NCBI RefSeq assembly: GCF_904846525.1 | Contig: NZ_CAJHAZ010000004.1 | Coordinates: forward strand, 124,001 to 188,000 | Origin: Psychrobacter sp. 1044 | GTDB lineage: Bacteria > Pseudomonadota > Gammaproteobacteria > Pseudomonadales > Moraxellaceae | Length of the DNA stretch: 64,000 nucleotides | Reading direction: 5' to 3' | In this document: positions 26,683 to 34,344 of the stretch, piece by piece | Numbering within the stretch: the stretch's first letter is position 1 | Layout of the letters: every line of letters begins with the position of its first letter | Translations under genes and position numbers: made by a program | Notes under the pieces: model-generated | The model's input: the letters and a program-made list of their open reading frames with translations, nothing else | Told to the model about the DNA's origin: nothing | Database searches by the model: none

Positions 26683-27753
26683 ATGCTCACCACGAATCAA
26701 ACGTCGCAGGGTACCATCGCTGCAGTGGCAGCAAATTTTTTATATTCATTGCTATTCTTATTTGGTCTATTGATGCAGCCGTTGTCAGGCACGCAAGTCG
26801 CTTCTTGGCGCGTATTGATGATGCTATTGAGTCTGGTGCTGCTGATTAGTGTGCTGAAGCAGTGGCAGCATATTTTTGATTATTTAAAAACCCTAAAGAC
26901 GCCAAAAGAATGGTTTTTATTTATCATACCCACACCAATATTGGGCGCGCAAATCTGGATATTTATGTGGGCACCTGTCAATGATTTAGGGCTTGAGGTG
27001 ACATTGGGTTACTTTTTATATCCAATGATTATGATTATGGTTGGTCGGTTTTTTTATAACGAAGACATGAGCTTGTTACAATGGATTGCCACCATTTGCG
27101 CAGGCGCAGGTATTGCCTATGATGTCTTTCAGTACGGCAGTATTTCTTGGGCGACTTTATTTGTTTGCTTGGGTTATCCGCCTTATTATCTACTGCGTCG
27201 TAAATTGGCAGTGCCGCCGATCACAGGGCTTATCTCTGACCTTGTTTTATTGACGCCAGTGGTGTTGATTGCTTTATATCTCAATGGCGGGTTTGCGCTG
27301 GCGATATCTACCGATAAGTTTTGGTATCTGTTGCCACTATTAGGCATTATCAGTACGGCTGCGATGTCGTTGACCATGGTTGCCAGTCAAAAGCTGCCCG
27401 TCTCATTATTTGGCACCTTATGCTACCTTGAGCCGATATTTTTATTTATATTTTCCATCACGATTTTGCATCAAAGTATCGATGAGGGCGGCTCTTTATT
27501 TATGTACGGCATGATTTTTGTCGCGCTGTTGATGATGATTGTGGATAGTGCGCTTGGTTACTTGGCGCGTAAGCGTGATGACCGTTTGCATGGTTATAAT
27601 GAGCCACAAGTGGGTAGCTTCCCGCCACGTCGCCGTCTGAAAAACCGCCGTATTAAAGGTGTGTTAACCGCGCATCGTTTCCGCAAAATTAGAAAGTATC
27701 AGCAAAAAATACATAAGATGACACGCAAAATTGAAGAGCTGCATTCAAAGTAG
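26683..27753 (+). CDS. rarD: RarD-type EamA-fold transporter, second tandem copy
   Basis: Paralogue of the preceding gene along its full length, including MLTTNQTSQG at the start, the KTLKTPKEW loop, YPPYYLLRRKLAVPPITGL and the basic tail (LHGYNEPQVGSFPPRRR... TAHRFRKIRKYQQKI). About 10 transmembrane segments, 356 residues, exactly the length of copy one. The frame is open from a GTG at 26656, but alignment with copy one supports the ATG at 26683. The differences are scattered through the membrane segments, so this is an old duplication under constraint rather than a recent one. Substrate unknown. Confidence 0.85.
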   Translation: MLTTNQTSQGTIAAVAANFLYSLLFLFGLLMQPLSGTQVASWRVLMMLLSLVLLISVLKQWQHIFDYLKTLKTPKEWFLFIIPTPILGAQIWIFMWAPVNDLGLEVTLGYFLYPMIMIMVGRFFYNEDMSLLQWIATICAGAGIAYDVFQYGSISWATLFVCLGYPPYYLLRRKLAVPPITGLISDLVLLTPVVLIALYLNGGFALAISTDKFWYLLPLLGIISTAAMSLTMVASQKLPVSLFGTLCYLEPIFLFIFSITILHQSIDEGGSLFMYGMIFVALLMMIVDSALGYLARKRDDRLHGYNEPQVGSFPPRRRLKNRRIKGVLTAHRFRKIRKYQQKIHKMTRKIEELHSK

Positions 27754-27756
27754 CGC

Positions 27757-27809
27757 CTGCCAGCAAGTCGATCTAGACTTGACTTAGCGGGCAGTATTTT
27801 TCGTCATTA
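27757..27809 (+). terminator. Probable terminator after second rarD-like gene
   Basis: An imperfect hairpin (CTGCC.AGC.AAGTC pairing with GACTTAGC.GGCAG) is followed by TATTTTTC. Pairing has a mismatch and a bulge, so it is less certain than the others. Confidence 0.5.
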
Positions 27810-27968
27810 CTCTACACAGTTTCTGTGTTAAAGAGGCATTAATTACGCTATTATCGATAGCATTGCTGCCACGCTTAACAACGTTTATTAATGGAATGCG
27901 TGGCACCAACTATACATATTACGACTTATTCATACGATAACTTATTCACATTATAACTAGGATGGTTT

Positions 27969-28637
27969 ATGTTACACCTTCATCATTTAGCAAATTCGCG
28001 CTCATTTCGTATTATTTGGCTGTTAGAAGAGCTTGGCGTCGATTATCAATTGACTTGCTATGAGCGCAATAAAGCATACCGTGCGCCTGACAGTTTAAAA
28101 AAAATACATCCGCTCGGTCATGCACCCATGTTAGAAGTAAATGACCGTGTGCTCATCGAATCAGGTTTTATTATCGAATACTTGTTGAAGCATTATGATA
28201 GAGAGAAACAGTTCAAGCCTGCGGATGATAATGAAGCGGCGTGGGAGGCTTACACGTTTTGGTTACATTTCGCTGAAGCATCAGTGATGCCGCCATTGGT
28301 CATGCGTTTGGTATTTAACAAAGTGGTTGGGCAGTCGCCCATGCTGATCAAGCCTGTGAGCAAAAGCATTCGCAATCAAGTCGAAAAAAATATGATAAGC
28401 AAAAGTCTAGATGCTATATTGGCGATGATAGAGCAGCATTTGCAAGACAATCATTGGTTTGCTGGGGCTGAATTTAGTGCCGCTGATATCCAAATGCATC
28501 TTGCGGTTGTAGGTGCTAATGCTGGTACAGGATTAGATAGCAGTAAATATGCCAATATCTTAATTTGGCTAAAACGCTGTGAAGAGCGTGATGCCTTTAA
28601 GCGTGCAGAAGAAAAGGGTGGTCGTTTGCAGTTCTAA
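27969..28637 (+). CDS. Glutathione S-transferase family protein
   Basis: Cytosolic GST-like protein, 222 residues, usual length. The thioredoxin-like N-terminal domain reads LHHLANSRSFRIIWLLEELG with the catalytic Ser/Arg region SRSFRI, followed by the cis-Pro motif HPLGHAPMLEV and ESGFIIEYL for glutathione binding. A helical C-terminal domain follows from about residue 85, with FSAADIQMHLAV as the N-capping motif. Substrate unknown. It stands alone, with its own terminator. Confidence 0.88.
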   Translation: MLHLHHLANSRSFRIIWLLEELGVDYQLTCYERNKAYRAPDSLKKIHPLGHAPMLEVNDRVLIESGFIIEYLLKHYDREKQFKPADDNEAAWEAYTFWLHFAEASVMPPLVMRLVFNKVVGQSPMLIKPVSKSIRNQVEKNMISKSLDAILAMIEQHLQDNHWFAGAEFSAADIQMHLAVVGANAGTGLDSSKYANILIWLKRCEERDAFKRAEEKGGRLQF

Positions 28638-28688
28638 AAGCGTCGCATTTAATCGTTAATAAATGACTGATTTAATATTAAAATGAAG

Positions 28689-28720
28689 GGTTTTGTTTAT
28701 TCATAAACAAAACCTTTTTT
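28689..28720 (+). terminator. Terminator after GST gene
   Basis: Perfect 11-bp arms (GGTTTTGTTTA / TAAACAAAACC) with a 4-nt loop and a T6 run. Confidence 0.9.
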
Positions 28721-28730
28721 AGGATAAGAA

Positions 28731-29000
28731 ATGACAGACTTAAATAAATTGAATAACAAGCATACTGATGTCGATACTGGCATTGCTGCTAAGCCTGCGC
28801 TTGATACGACTGCTGACAATGTGAACCATCAGCAGGTCTCCATTAAAGCATGGTCACAAAAATTGCTCGTGGTTATATTGTGTATTGCCAGCTTTTATGG
28901 CGGCTGGAAATCTTATGAGTCAAATATGGTCAGTGAATGTACGGCCAATGGTGGGCAGATGGTTGCAGCGCAAAAAACCATGATGTGCCAATTGTCATAG
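28731..29000 (+). CDS. Small single-pass membrane protein, unknown
   Basis: 89 residues, no family recognised. Residues 1-38 are hydrophilic and Asn/Thr/Asp-rich. One hydrophobic segment (about 42-59, KLLVVILCIASFYGGW) is followed by a short tail with two Cys (ECTANGGQMVAAQKTMMCQL) that could form a disulfide if the tail is periplasmic. AGGA is about 10 bp upstream of the ATG. It starts 11 bp after the GST terminator and 33 bp before the RNase Z gene, so it may share a transcript with rnz. Confidence 0.6.
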   Translation: MTDLNKLNNKHTDVDTGIAAKPALDTTADNVNHQQVSIKAWSQKLLVVILCIASFYGGWKSYESNMVSECTANGGQMVAAQKTMMCQLS

Positions 29001-29032
29001 CAGATAAGTATCATGTGTAAGAGAAGTAATCT

Positions 29033-30160
29033 ATGTTGAAGCTGACTTTTTTGGGTACCTCTGCCGGTGTGCCAACCAAACAGCGCAATGTGACCGCACT
29101 GGCGATTGAATGTCTGAATCCTTATTTATCTGGGTTACAGCAAGGCATTCGTCAACAGAATGCCAATCAAAATAAAAAATCGCGTCCATGGCTACTGATA
29201 GATTGCGGTGAAGGCACACAGCAGCAGCTATTGCATACCAAGCTCTCTTTGCATCAACTAGCCGCTATCTGTATCACCCATGTGCATGGCGATCATTGCT
29301 ACGGGTTACCAGGGTTATTGGCGAGTGCCGCCATGTCAGAACGCCGTGATCCGCTGACCCTCATTGCCCCAAAAGCAATCGCGACATTGCTCGAAGCCAT
29401 TACCTTAACCACGGAATTGTATTTACCCTTTACTCTTAATTTTATAGCGATTGAAGAGGTGCTATCTGAGCAACGTGATACAAGCAAGGTGAATATCCGA
29501 TTAAGCGACCAGCATCAGCTTGATATTGATATCACGTTGCTAGCACATCGGGTTGCTTCTCATGCATTTGGTATCACGCAGACTATCCATCATCGCACGC
29601 TTGATACGGACAAACTGCTGGCGCAAGGTATTCCTGCAAGCGCACTATGGGGTAAATTGCAGCAAGGTCACGATGTCATCACTGAAGAGGGTCAGCAATT
29701 ATGTGCAGGTGATTATGTCAATGATGAACTATCACGAACGCGAGTAGTGGTGGCTGGTGATAACGATACGCCAGCGTGTCTCACTGCGGCGTTGGTTGAT
29801 ACGGATTTATTGGTGCATGAAGCGACATATACGCATGAGGTATTGACTAAGATTCAAGCCAAAAATCCAGAGTTTGATCCAATGCATAGTAGTGCGCAAT
29901 TGGTGGCGGATTTTGTAGAAAACAGTGGTGTAAACAATCTAATATTGACCCATTTTAGCGCGCGTTATCAGGGTTTTGAGAATCCTAATAGCAAAACGCC
30001 AAATATGGCATACATTCGTCTAGATGCTGAGAGCGTTTACAAAGGTAATCTATGGCTAGCCGCAGATTTTGACCAATACATGGTCGATGGTGCGGTTGAT
30101 GTGGCAGGTATTAAAGAAAATAACCGCGTACAATATTTGGGTTCTGCACGCGGTCGTTAA
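29033..30160 (+). CDS. rnz: Ribonuclease Z
   Basis: Zinc-dependent metallo-beta-lactamase-fold endonuclease that trims tRNA 3' ends. It begins LTFLGTSAGVPTKQRNVTAL, a family hallmark, and has the metal motif THVHGDH (His83, His85, Asp87, His88). GDNDTPACL supplies the bridging Asp region and LTHFSARY a later metal His. At 375 residues it is longer than the roughly 305 of E. coli, with an insertion near residues 30-52 (Gln/Asn-rich) and others around the flexible arm. All three tRNA genes seen here appear to encode their CCA, so its role with them is uncertain. Confidence 0.93.
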   Translation: MLKLTFLGTSAGVPTKQRNVTALAIECLNPYLSGLQQGIRQQNANQNKKSRPWLLIDCGEGTQQQLLHTKLSLHQLAAICITHVHGDHCYGLPGLLASAAMSERRDPLTLIAPKAIATLLEAITLTTELYLPFTLNFIAIEEVLSEQRDTSKVNIRLSDQHQLDIDITLLAHRVASHAFGITQTIHHRTLDTDKLLAQGIPASALWGKLQQGHDVITEEGQQLCAGDYVNDELSRTRVVVAGDNDTPACLTAALVDTDLLVHEATYTHEVLTKIQAKNPEFDPMHSSAQLVADFVENSGVNNLILTHFSARYQGFENPNSKTPNMAYIRLDAESVYKGNLWLAADFDQYMVDGAVDVAGIKENNRVQYLGSARGR

Positions 30161-30199
30161 GTACTGAGCGTCATCATAAAAATAACTTTTAATGAAGCT

Positions 30200-31162
30200 T
30201 TACGATGGACTGTCTTCAGCTGTTAATCGTGTCTGTCCTATCCAGTGGCGGCTAAACTGATACGCCACTCGTCCTGAACGTCCACCGCGCTCTGATGCCC
30301 AACGTAGCGCTGCTGCTCTGATGTTATCAGGTAACGTCTTATTTTTTTCTTCATTATTACTTTCTTTAACGTCATTCGCATTATCTAGATGGCGGTTTGG
30401 CGAAAGTGATAAATAATGGCGCACGATGTGTAAATAGGTATTTTGATCCATTGGATGAAAGGACAACCAAAGCCCAAAGCGATCAGACAGCGATACCGTC
30501 TCATCAATGGTTTCATAAGGATTGACCTCATCGGTTTGACCATTATAAATATTGACATTGTCTTTCATTAGCTGAGGCAATAGATGACGGCGATTACTGG
30601 TCGCATAAACCAACAACTTGTCTTGCTCTGAGTCTAGCGAGCCGTCCAATACGCTTTTTAACGTCCGATAACTCTCGTCTTGACCGTTAAATGCTAAGTC
30701 ATCACAGTACACCACATAGTGACAACCACACTCGGTCGGCAGTGCATTAATGACGGCGCGTATCTTATCAAGCACTCGCAGGTCATCACGGGCAATTTCA
30801 ATAATGCGTAATCCTTCACTATGATAGGCTTGTAGCAATGCCCGAATCAGCGATGATTTGCCAGCACCACGTGTCCCTGTCATCAAGACATGATTGGCAG
30901 GATAGCCCTTTAGAAATTGTCGTGTGTTTTGTACCAGTTTTGCCTTTTGCGTATCGATACCATGCAAATCATCTAAACTTAAAAATAAGTTCACTGCCAA
31001 TGGCTCCAAATGTCCATTATGACCACCGACCCAGCGATAGGCGAGCTGTGCAGGATCAATCTCGATAGTGGGCGTGACTTGCTCTTGTAAATACTGTCCA
31101 AGTAAATCCAATAAATGGTCGGGTAGGGCGTAATTCTTAACAGGCTTAGTGGATTGGGGCAT
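30200..31162 (-). CDS. DUF815-family AAA-type ATPase
   Basis: Cytosolic P-loop ATPase of 320 residues of the DUF815 family, whose role is not established. Walker A is MTGTRGAGKSSLI (Gly96-Ser103). Walker B is probably YVVYCDDLAF, and YATSNRRHLLP resembles sensor 1. SERGGRSGRVAYQF near the end is a conserved DUF815-like block. A small charged insertion (NDVKESNNEEKNKT) lies near residue 270. It is convergent with rnz and divergent from the kinase gene, with only about 70 bp between the two start codons, so their promoters must be close or overlap. Confidence 0.82.
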   Translation of the reverse strand: MPQSTKPVKNYALPDHLLDLLGQYLQEQVTPTIEIDPAQLAYRWVGGHNGHLEPLAVNLFLSLDDLHGIDTQKAKLVQNTRQFLKGYPANHVLMTGTRGAGKSSLIRALLQAYHSEGLRIIEIARDDLRVLDKIRAVINALPTECGCHYVVYCDDLAFNGQDESYRTLKSVLDGSLDSEQDKLLVYATSNRRHLLPQLMKDNVNIYNGQTDEVNPYETIDETVSLSDRFGLWLSFHPMDQNTYLHIVRHYLSLSPNRHLDNANDVKESNNEEKNKTLPDNIRAAALRWASERGGRSGRVAYQFSRHWIGQTRLTAEDSPS

Positions 31163-31231
31163 AATACTCAGTCGCTCATAAAAATTAAAATAACGTGTGG
31201 CATACTAGACGTATAAAGGCTTCACTTTACC

Positions 31232-32257
31232 ATGAAACATAATGCCAGTAATTCCTCTAATGCAAAAGCGTGTGCAAAACAAGCATTACAAATGCAAGCA
31301 CAGCAAATGTTGCCAACATTGACTGCGTTATTCTCAAGCCTGAATTATAACGATATTTCGCATCAACGACTCAGCCAGCAAAGTAACAATAATAACGAGA
31401 ATGACTACCAAGGCTTGACGCGTGCCCAGCATCTACAGTTTGGTCGAGTGATGATTAAATGGCAGTTAACGGCTGCTAGCAATCAAAATTTGGCGGGCTT
31501 AACCCATGAAATCGGTATTCTAAAATCTATCAATAATTTATCAGCCAATCAAAAGAGATTTCAAGACAGTCTTTTTGCTATTGCTCCGCCAATGCTCGCT
31601 TATGAAACTTTAAGGGTACAAGTATTAGATCCGTTTTCGCAGCTGACGATACTTACCATGCCATATTATCTCAGTGGTAGCTTAGCAACTCAGCTTAATA
31701 TTCGAAATCATTCGTTATTAAATTCTCAACGAAAGCATCATTTTATGGTGCAATCTGCGCACCTTATCGCTACTCTACATAGCGCTGGTTGGCTACATAA
31801 TGATATTAAGCCCAGTAATATTTTGCTAGATGATTTTTTGCCAAATCATGCGGATGATAGCTGTATCAAGGCTGATTTATTGTTAAACGATTTTGCCTTA
31901 GCTAAGCCAATTAGTAAATCAATAGAGACTAGTCTTGCTGGTACACCAGCGTATCTTGCCCCTGAACGCTGGCAAAGTAAGAGTCAGAGTGCGACAGTGC
32001 AAAGTGATATCTATGCGTTTGGTATTATGATGGTTGAAATACTAACAGGCAAGCGACCGTTTCAGATATGTGCTAACAGTAATGACAAATTAAAAGCATG
32101 GGCGATTCAGCATTGCCAACAGCCTATTCCAACCTTACCGTTAGAATATAGTCACTATCAAGGTATCATTAATAAAGCATTGGCAAAGCGGGTGGAGAGA
32201 AGGTATCAGAGTATGGAAGAGGTGTTGAAGAGTTTAGAGCAATTACGAATTTACTAA
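31232..32257 (+). CDS. Serine/threonine protein kinase (Hanks type), variant motifs
   Basis: Soluble kinase domain of 341 residues with no transmembrane segment or sensor domain. The first 60 residues are Gln/Asn/Ser-rich. Visible are the ATP lysine (RVMIKWQL), the helix-C Glu (HEIGILKSI), catalytic loop HNDIKPSNILL (near residue 190) with catalytic Asp and Asn, then NDFALAK in place of DFG, TPAYLAPERW (APE) and SDIYAFGIMMVEIL. HND instead of HRD means it may not need activation-loop phosphorylation; DFA for DFG is unusual. I see no clear Gly-rich loop. Key catalytic residues remain, so activity is plausible. Targets unknown. Confidence 0.85.
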   Translation: MKHNASNSSNAKACAKQALQMQAQQMLPTLTALFSSLNYNDISHQRLSQQSNNNNENDYQGLTRAQHLQFGRVMIKWQLTAASNQNLAGLTHEIGILKSINNLSANQKRFQDSLFAIAPPMLAYETLRVQVLDPFSQLTILTMPYYLSGSLATQLNIRNHSLLNSQRKHHFMVQSAHLIATLHSAGWLHNDIKPSNILLDDFLPNHADDSCIKADLLLNDFALAKPISKSIETSLAGTPAYLAPERWQSKSQSATVQSDIYAFGIMMVEILTGKRPFQICANSNDKLKAWAIQHCQQPIPTLPLEYSHYQGIINKALAKRVERRYQSMEEVLKSLEQLRIY

Positions 32258-32287
32258 GAGTACAGTTTTATGTGGAAGGAGTTAAAT

Positions 32288-32317
32288 AAAAAACCCACTA
32301 TTTAGTGAGTTTTTTTT
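32288..32317 (+). terminator. Terminator between kinase gene and lipoprotein operon
   Basis: CACTA/TAGTG with a 2-nt loop, extended past one mismatch by an A/T stem, with T-run on the plus side and A-run on the other. It could serve both converging transcripts. Confidence 0.8.
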
Positions 32318-32343
32318 ATTTTTAATGGTTAGGATATTATGTT

Positions 32344-32769
32344 TTACTCTACAGCATTATCTGATAAGAAAAGCGACTTCGATAAAGATGAGAAGAAATC
32401 TTGATATATTTTAGGATTCTCAATTGGCTTTAGGTTGTACTGAGCGTTAGCTCTAACGATTACAGACTTGCTAGAAGAAGACGGTCTCGCGGTTACAGTC
32501 ATTCTAACCTTGTTGCCATTATACAATCTCGTCGCTGAAACAGTACCAAGGTCGGTATCAGCCTTATCAATTACAAAGCTCAAATCCTGTAACGTTGATA
32601 TGACATTTCTAACAACTACAGTTTTATCACTAGTATCAAAAGATCTAGTTTGCATACTACGTAATTCTACTTGATTGTCAGCGCCTAAAATTCTGGCATC
32701 ATGAGTTGTAGCGCAACCAGTAATCAAAGTTAGACAAGCTGCGAATAAAGCTATTTTTAATGTATTCAT
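32344..32769 (-). CDS. Lipoprotein of unknown function, third gene of operon
   Basis: 141 residues with a signal peptide and lipobox (LITGC, Cys19). The mature part has a conserved-looking block LRSMQTRSFDTSDKTVVVRN followed by LQDLSFVID, and ends FFSSLSKSLFLSDNAVE. The same blocks occur in the gene just upstream (MQSRFFETSN, LQDMGYSID, FFNKLSKSVFLEAQ), so the two are divergent paralogues. No domain name is known to me for certain. The start codon overlaps the upstream stop by 4 bp (ATGA), so the two are translationally coupled. Shorter than its paralogue: it lacks the Gly/Ala-rich hydrophobic segment. Confidence 0.72.
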   Translation of the reverse strand: MNTLKIALFAACLTLITGCATTHDARILGADNQVELRSMQTRSFDTSDKTVVVRNVISTLQDLSFVIDKADTDLGTVSATRLYNGNKVRMTVTARPSSSSKSVIVRANAQYNLKPIENPKIYQDFFSSLSKSLFLSDNAVE

Positions 32770-33296
32770 ATTTTTTGAGCCTCTAAGAATACTGATTTAG
32801 ATAGTTTGTTAAAGAATTCAGCATATAGCTCTTCTGTTTTCATTGTTTCGGCTTTGGTTACCTGTCCTTGTGTATTCGTCACAATGCGTTGAAAAGTAGC
32901 TCTAGCTAAATAACCATTTTTATTGTTTTTAGACGGTAATGTTACGAAACTAACTTTTATCTGTTGCTGGCTATCAATCGACATGTTTCCGCCACCAAGT
33001 ACCGCTAGTAATACAGCACCCGCTATCTGCGCATTGTTAGTAGCATCTACAGTTTTAGATGCGGTCACAACACCTGATTTTGTCTCTGTTTCATCTATTG
33101 AATATCCCATGTCTTGTAACACAGCTACCCCAGCCGAAAGAAGCTCTACCTCGTTGCTTGTTTCAAAAAATCTCGATTGCATTTGTCGATCTTGTAATGA
33201 GGTCTCTGCTACTTGAAATAAGTTTTCTGGTGGAGTGGTTGCACAGCCTGTTATTCCTAAGGCACAAGCAACAAATATATATTTCAGTTTTTTCAT
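32766..33296 (-). CDS. Lipoprotein of unknown function, second gene of operon
   Basis: 176 residues with signal peptide and lipobox (GITGC). Paralogous to the next gene over the MQSRFFETSN, LQDMGYSIDE and FFNKLSKSVFLEA blocks. In between it has a hydrophobic Gly/Ala segment (AQIAGAVLLAVLGGGNM), possibly a membrane-inserting stretch or amphipathic loop, which the downstream copy lacks. No enzymatic motif is visible. It starts 11 bp after the first gene of the operon and overlaps the third by 4 bp. Confidence 0.72.
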   Translation of the reverse strand: MKKLKYIFVACALGITGCATTPPENLFQVAETSLQDRQMQSRFFETSNEVELLSAGVAVLQDMGYSIDETETKSGVVTASKTVDATNNAQIAGAVLLAVLGGGNMSIDSQQQIKVSFVTLPSKNNKNGYLARATFQRIVTNTQGQVTKAETMKTEELYAEFFNKLSKSVFLEAQKI

Positions 33297-33307
33297 TTAG
33301 CTGGCCT

Positions 33308-33703
33308 TTAGAATTTTGAGGAATGGTATGCAAAGTCTCTTACCAAGTTTTGCTCATCAAATTTTATTATGATAGTCAGCGTTCTTTGTGATCTAGACGA
33401 TGCTCCTGAGCTAGTCTGGCCACCAGCTAAAACAGCAAATACCCAGCCTGTACTTGATGACTGCACGGTATCTGTTGCTACCTTATCGTAAACCCAAACT
33501 TCTCTTCTTTTGTCGTCAGTAGAAACCATATTTGGTGAGCCAAGCGCCTGCAACACATCTGCGCCACTCATTCCAACTTTAATCTGTTTTTGAACAACCC
33601 CTACAGAGATGTTTCCATTGTTTTGGACTTGGGCAGCATGCTCAGATGCTGAAACACAACCAACCAATGATAGGGCAGCCAACAAGGCAACTATAGTTTT
33701 CAT
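33308..33703 (-). CDS. SmpA/OmlA-like (BamE-type fold) small lipoprotein, first gene of operon
   Basis: 131 residues with a signal peptide and lipobox (LSLVGC). The mature part has the BamE/SmpA pattern IKVGMSGADVLQALGSPNMV followed by RREVWVYDK and a late beta segment TLTIIIKFDEQNLV, typical of the SmpA/OmlA fold. A Ser/Gly-rich stretch (GGQTSSGASSRSQRT) lies between. True BamE is usually encoded elsewhere near fur or recN, so this is more likely a paralogue with its own role. First of three lipoprotein genes; a promoter with direct repeats lies 60-120 bp upstream. Confidence 0.75.
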   Translation of the reverse strand: MKTIVALLAALSLVGCVSASEHAAQVQNNGNISVGVVQKQIKVGMSGADVLQALGSPNMVSTDDKRREVWVYDKVATDTVQSSSTGWVFAVLAGGQTSSGASSRSQRTLTIIIKFDEQNLVRDFAYHSSKF

Positions 33704-33985
33704 TATCTTTCCTTTTGGACTATCAATAAACTTAACTCTTTTATTTAAGTATGATGTTTATAGAATATCTCATACCTAAGCCTGTCAAGGGTAATGTAAA
33801 CAAAAAGTTAACTAATGTAAACAATTAGTCGTTAGTATTACTAATTAATTATAAATATTGTTTTATTGTAATTATTAGATGGGTGTGGGTTTTTATTCCA
33901 AAATACTAATCTGGTATTAAAGAAAAGCGAAGGAGATCTGAATTAGTTTTGAAGTGAGTGTTTGTTTTCCGACAAAATACAGACA
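33704..33985. other. Intergenic region upstream of the lipoprotein operon
   Basis: Very AT-rich, no gene. It holds the promoter and direct repeats described separately (33757-33824). Further right is the tRNA-Leu terminator. Nothing else is recognised. Confidence 0.5.
33757..33824 (-). promoter_or_regulatory. Promoter with two 12-bp direct repeats for the lipoprotein operon
   Basis: TAATGTAAACAA occurs twice on the plus strand, at 33792-33803 and 33813-33824, starting exactly 21 bp apart (two helical turns) with a GTTAAC palindrome between. Read towards the operon (minus strand), they lie directly upstream of a perfect TTGACA (33783-33788). The -10 is either TATTCT (15-bp spacer) or TATAAA (20-bp spacer), both imperfect. 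Placement just upstream of the -35 suits an activator that binds as a dimer on one DNA face. Confidence 0.5.
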
Positions 33986-34013
33986 CAAAAAAACCTGCTA
34001 AAAAGCAGGCTTT
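33986..34013 (-). terminator. Terminator of tRNA-Leu
   Basis: On the minus strand a hairpin AGCCTGCT / AGCAGGTT is followed by a long T-run, about 30 bp past the tRNA 3' end. Confidence 0.85.
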
Positions 34014-34044
34014 GATATTTGGTCTAAGATGTACTATCCGAAAA

Positions 34045-34129
34045 TGGTGGGGCTGGAGAGACTCGAACTCTCACACCTTGCGGCGCCAGAACCTAAATCT
34101 GGTGCGTCTACCAATTCCGCCACAGCCCC
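34045..34129 (-). tRNA. tRNA-Leu (TAG)
   Basis: The reverse complement is an 85-nt class II tRNA starting GGGGCTGTGGCGGAATTGG, with anticodon TAG inside CCAGATTTAGGTTCTGG, a long variable arm (CGCCGCAAGGTG), TTCGAGTC in the T-arm and an encoded CCA. It has its own promoter and terminator. Confidence 0.97.
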
Positions 34130-34218
34130 ATTTTCCGTTACTCTATCATTATTAGCGTTTAAACTCAAACACAATATAGACAGTTAACTGATTCGGTAGT
34201 GCGTCTCAGTGGTTGGCT

Positions 34219-34246
34219 ATTATATAGAGTTTGAAACGTTTGGCAA
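34219..34246 (-). promoter_or_regulatory. sigma-70 promoter of tRNA-Leu
   Basis: On the minus strand TTGCCA (34241-34246) and a perfect TATAAT (34219-34224) are 16 bp apart, the same layout as the tRNA-Val/Asp promoter. Confidence 0.8.
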
Positions 34247-34344
34247 CCCCTATTTGCAATTATTTTTAAATATTTATCATTTATTTTCACTTATTTTTAT
34301 AAGCTATTGATATGAATGGTATTCATGTTTATGAGTTTGCGCCT

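Noticed and set aside
32344..34129. Genomic island integrated at tRNA-Leu
   Set aside because: The region is AT-rich and next to a tRNA, but there is no integrase and no repeat of the tRNA 3' end on the far side.
33958..34155. Open frame over the tRNA-Leu gene encoding WGWRDSNSHTLRRQ
   Set aside because: This is the well-known false protein read from the antisense of a tRNA-Leu gene; the tRNA is unambiguous.
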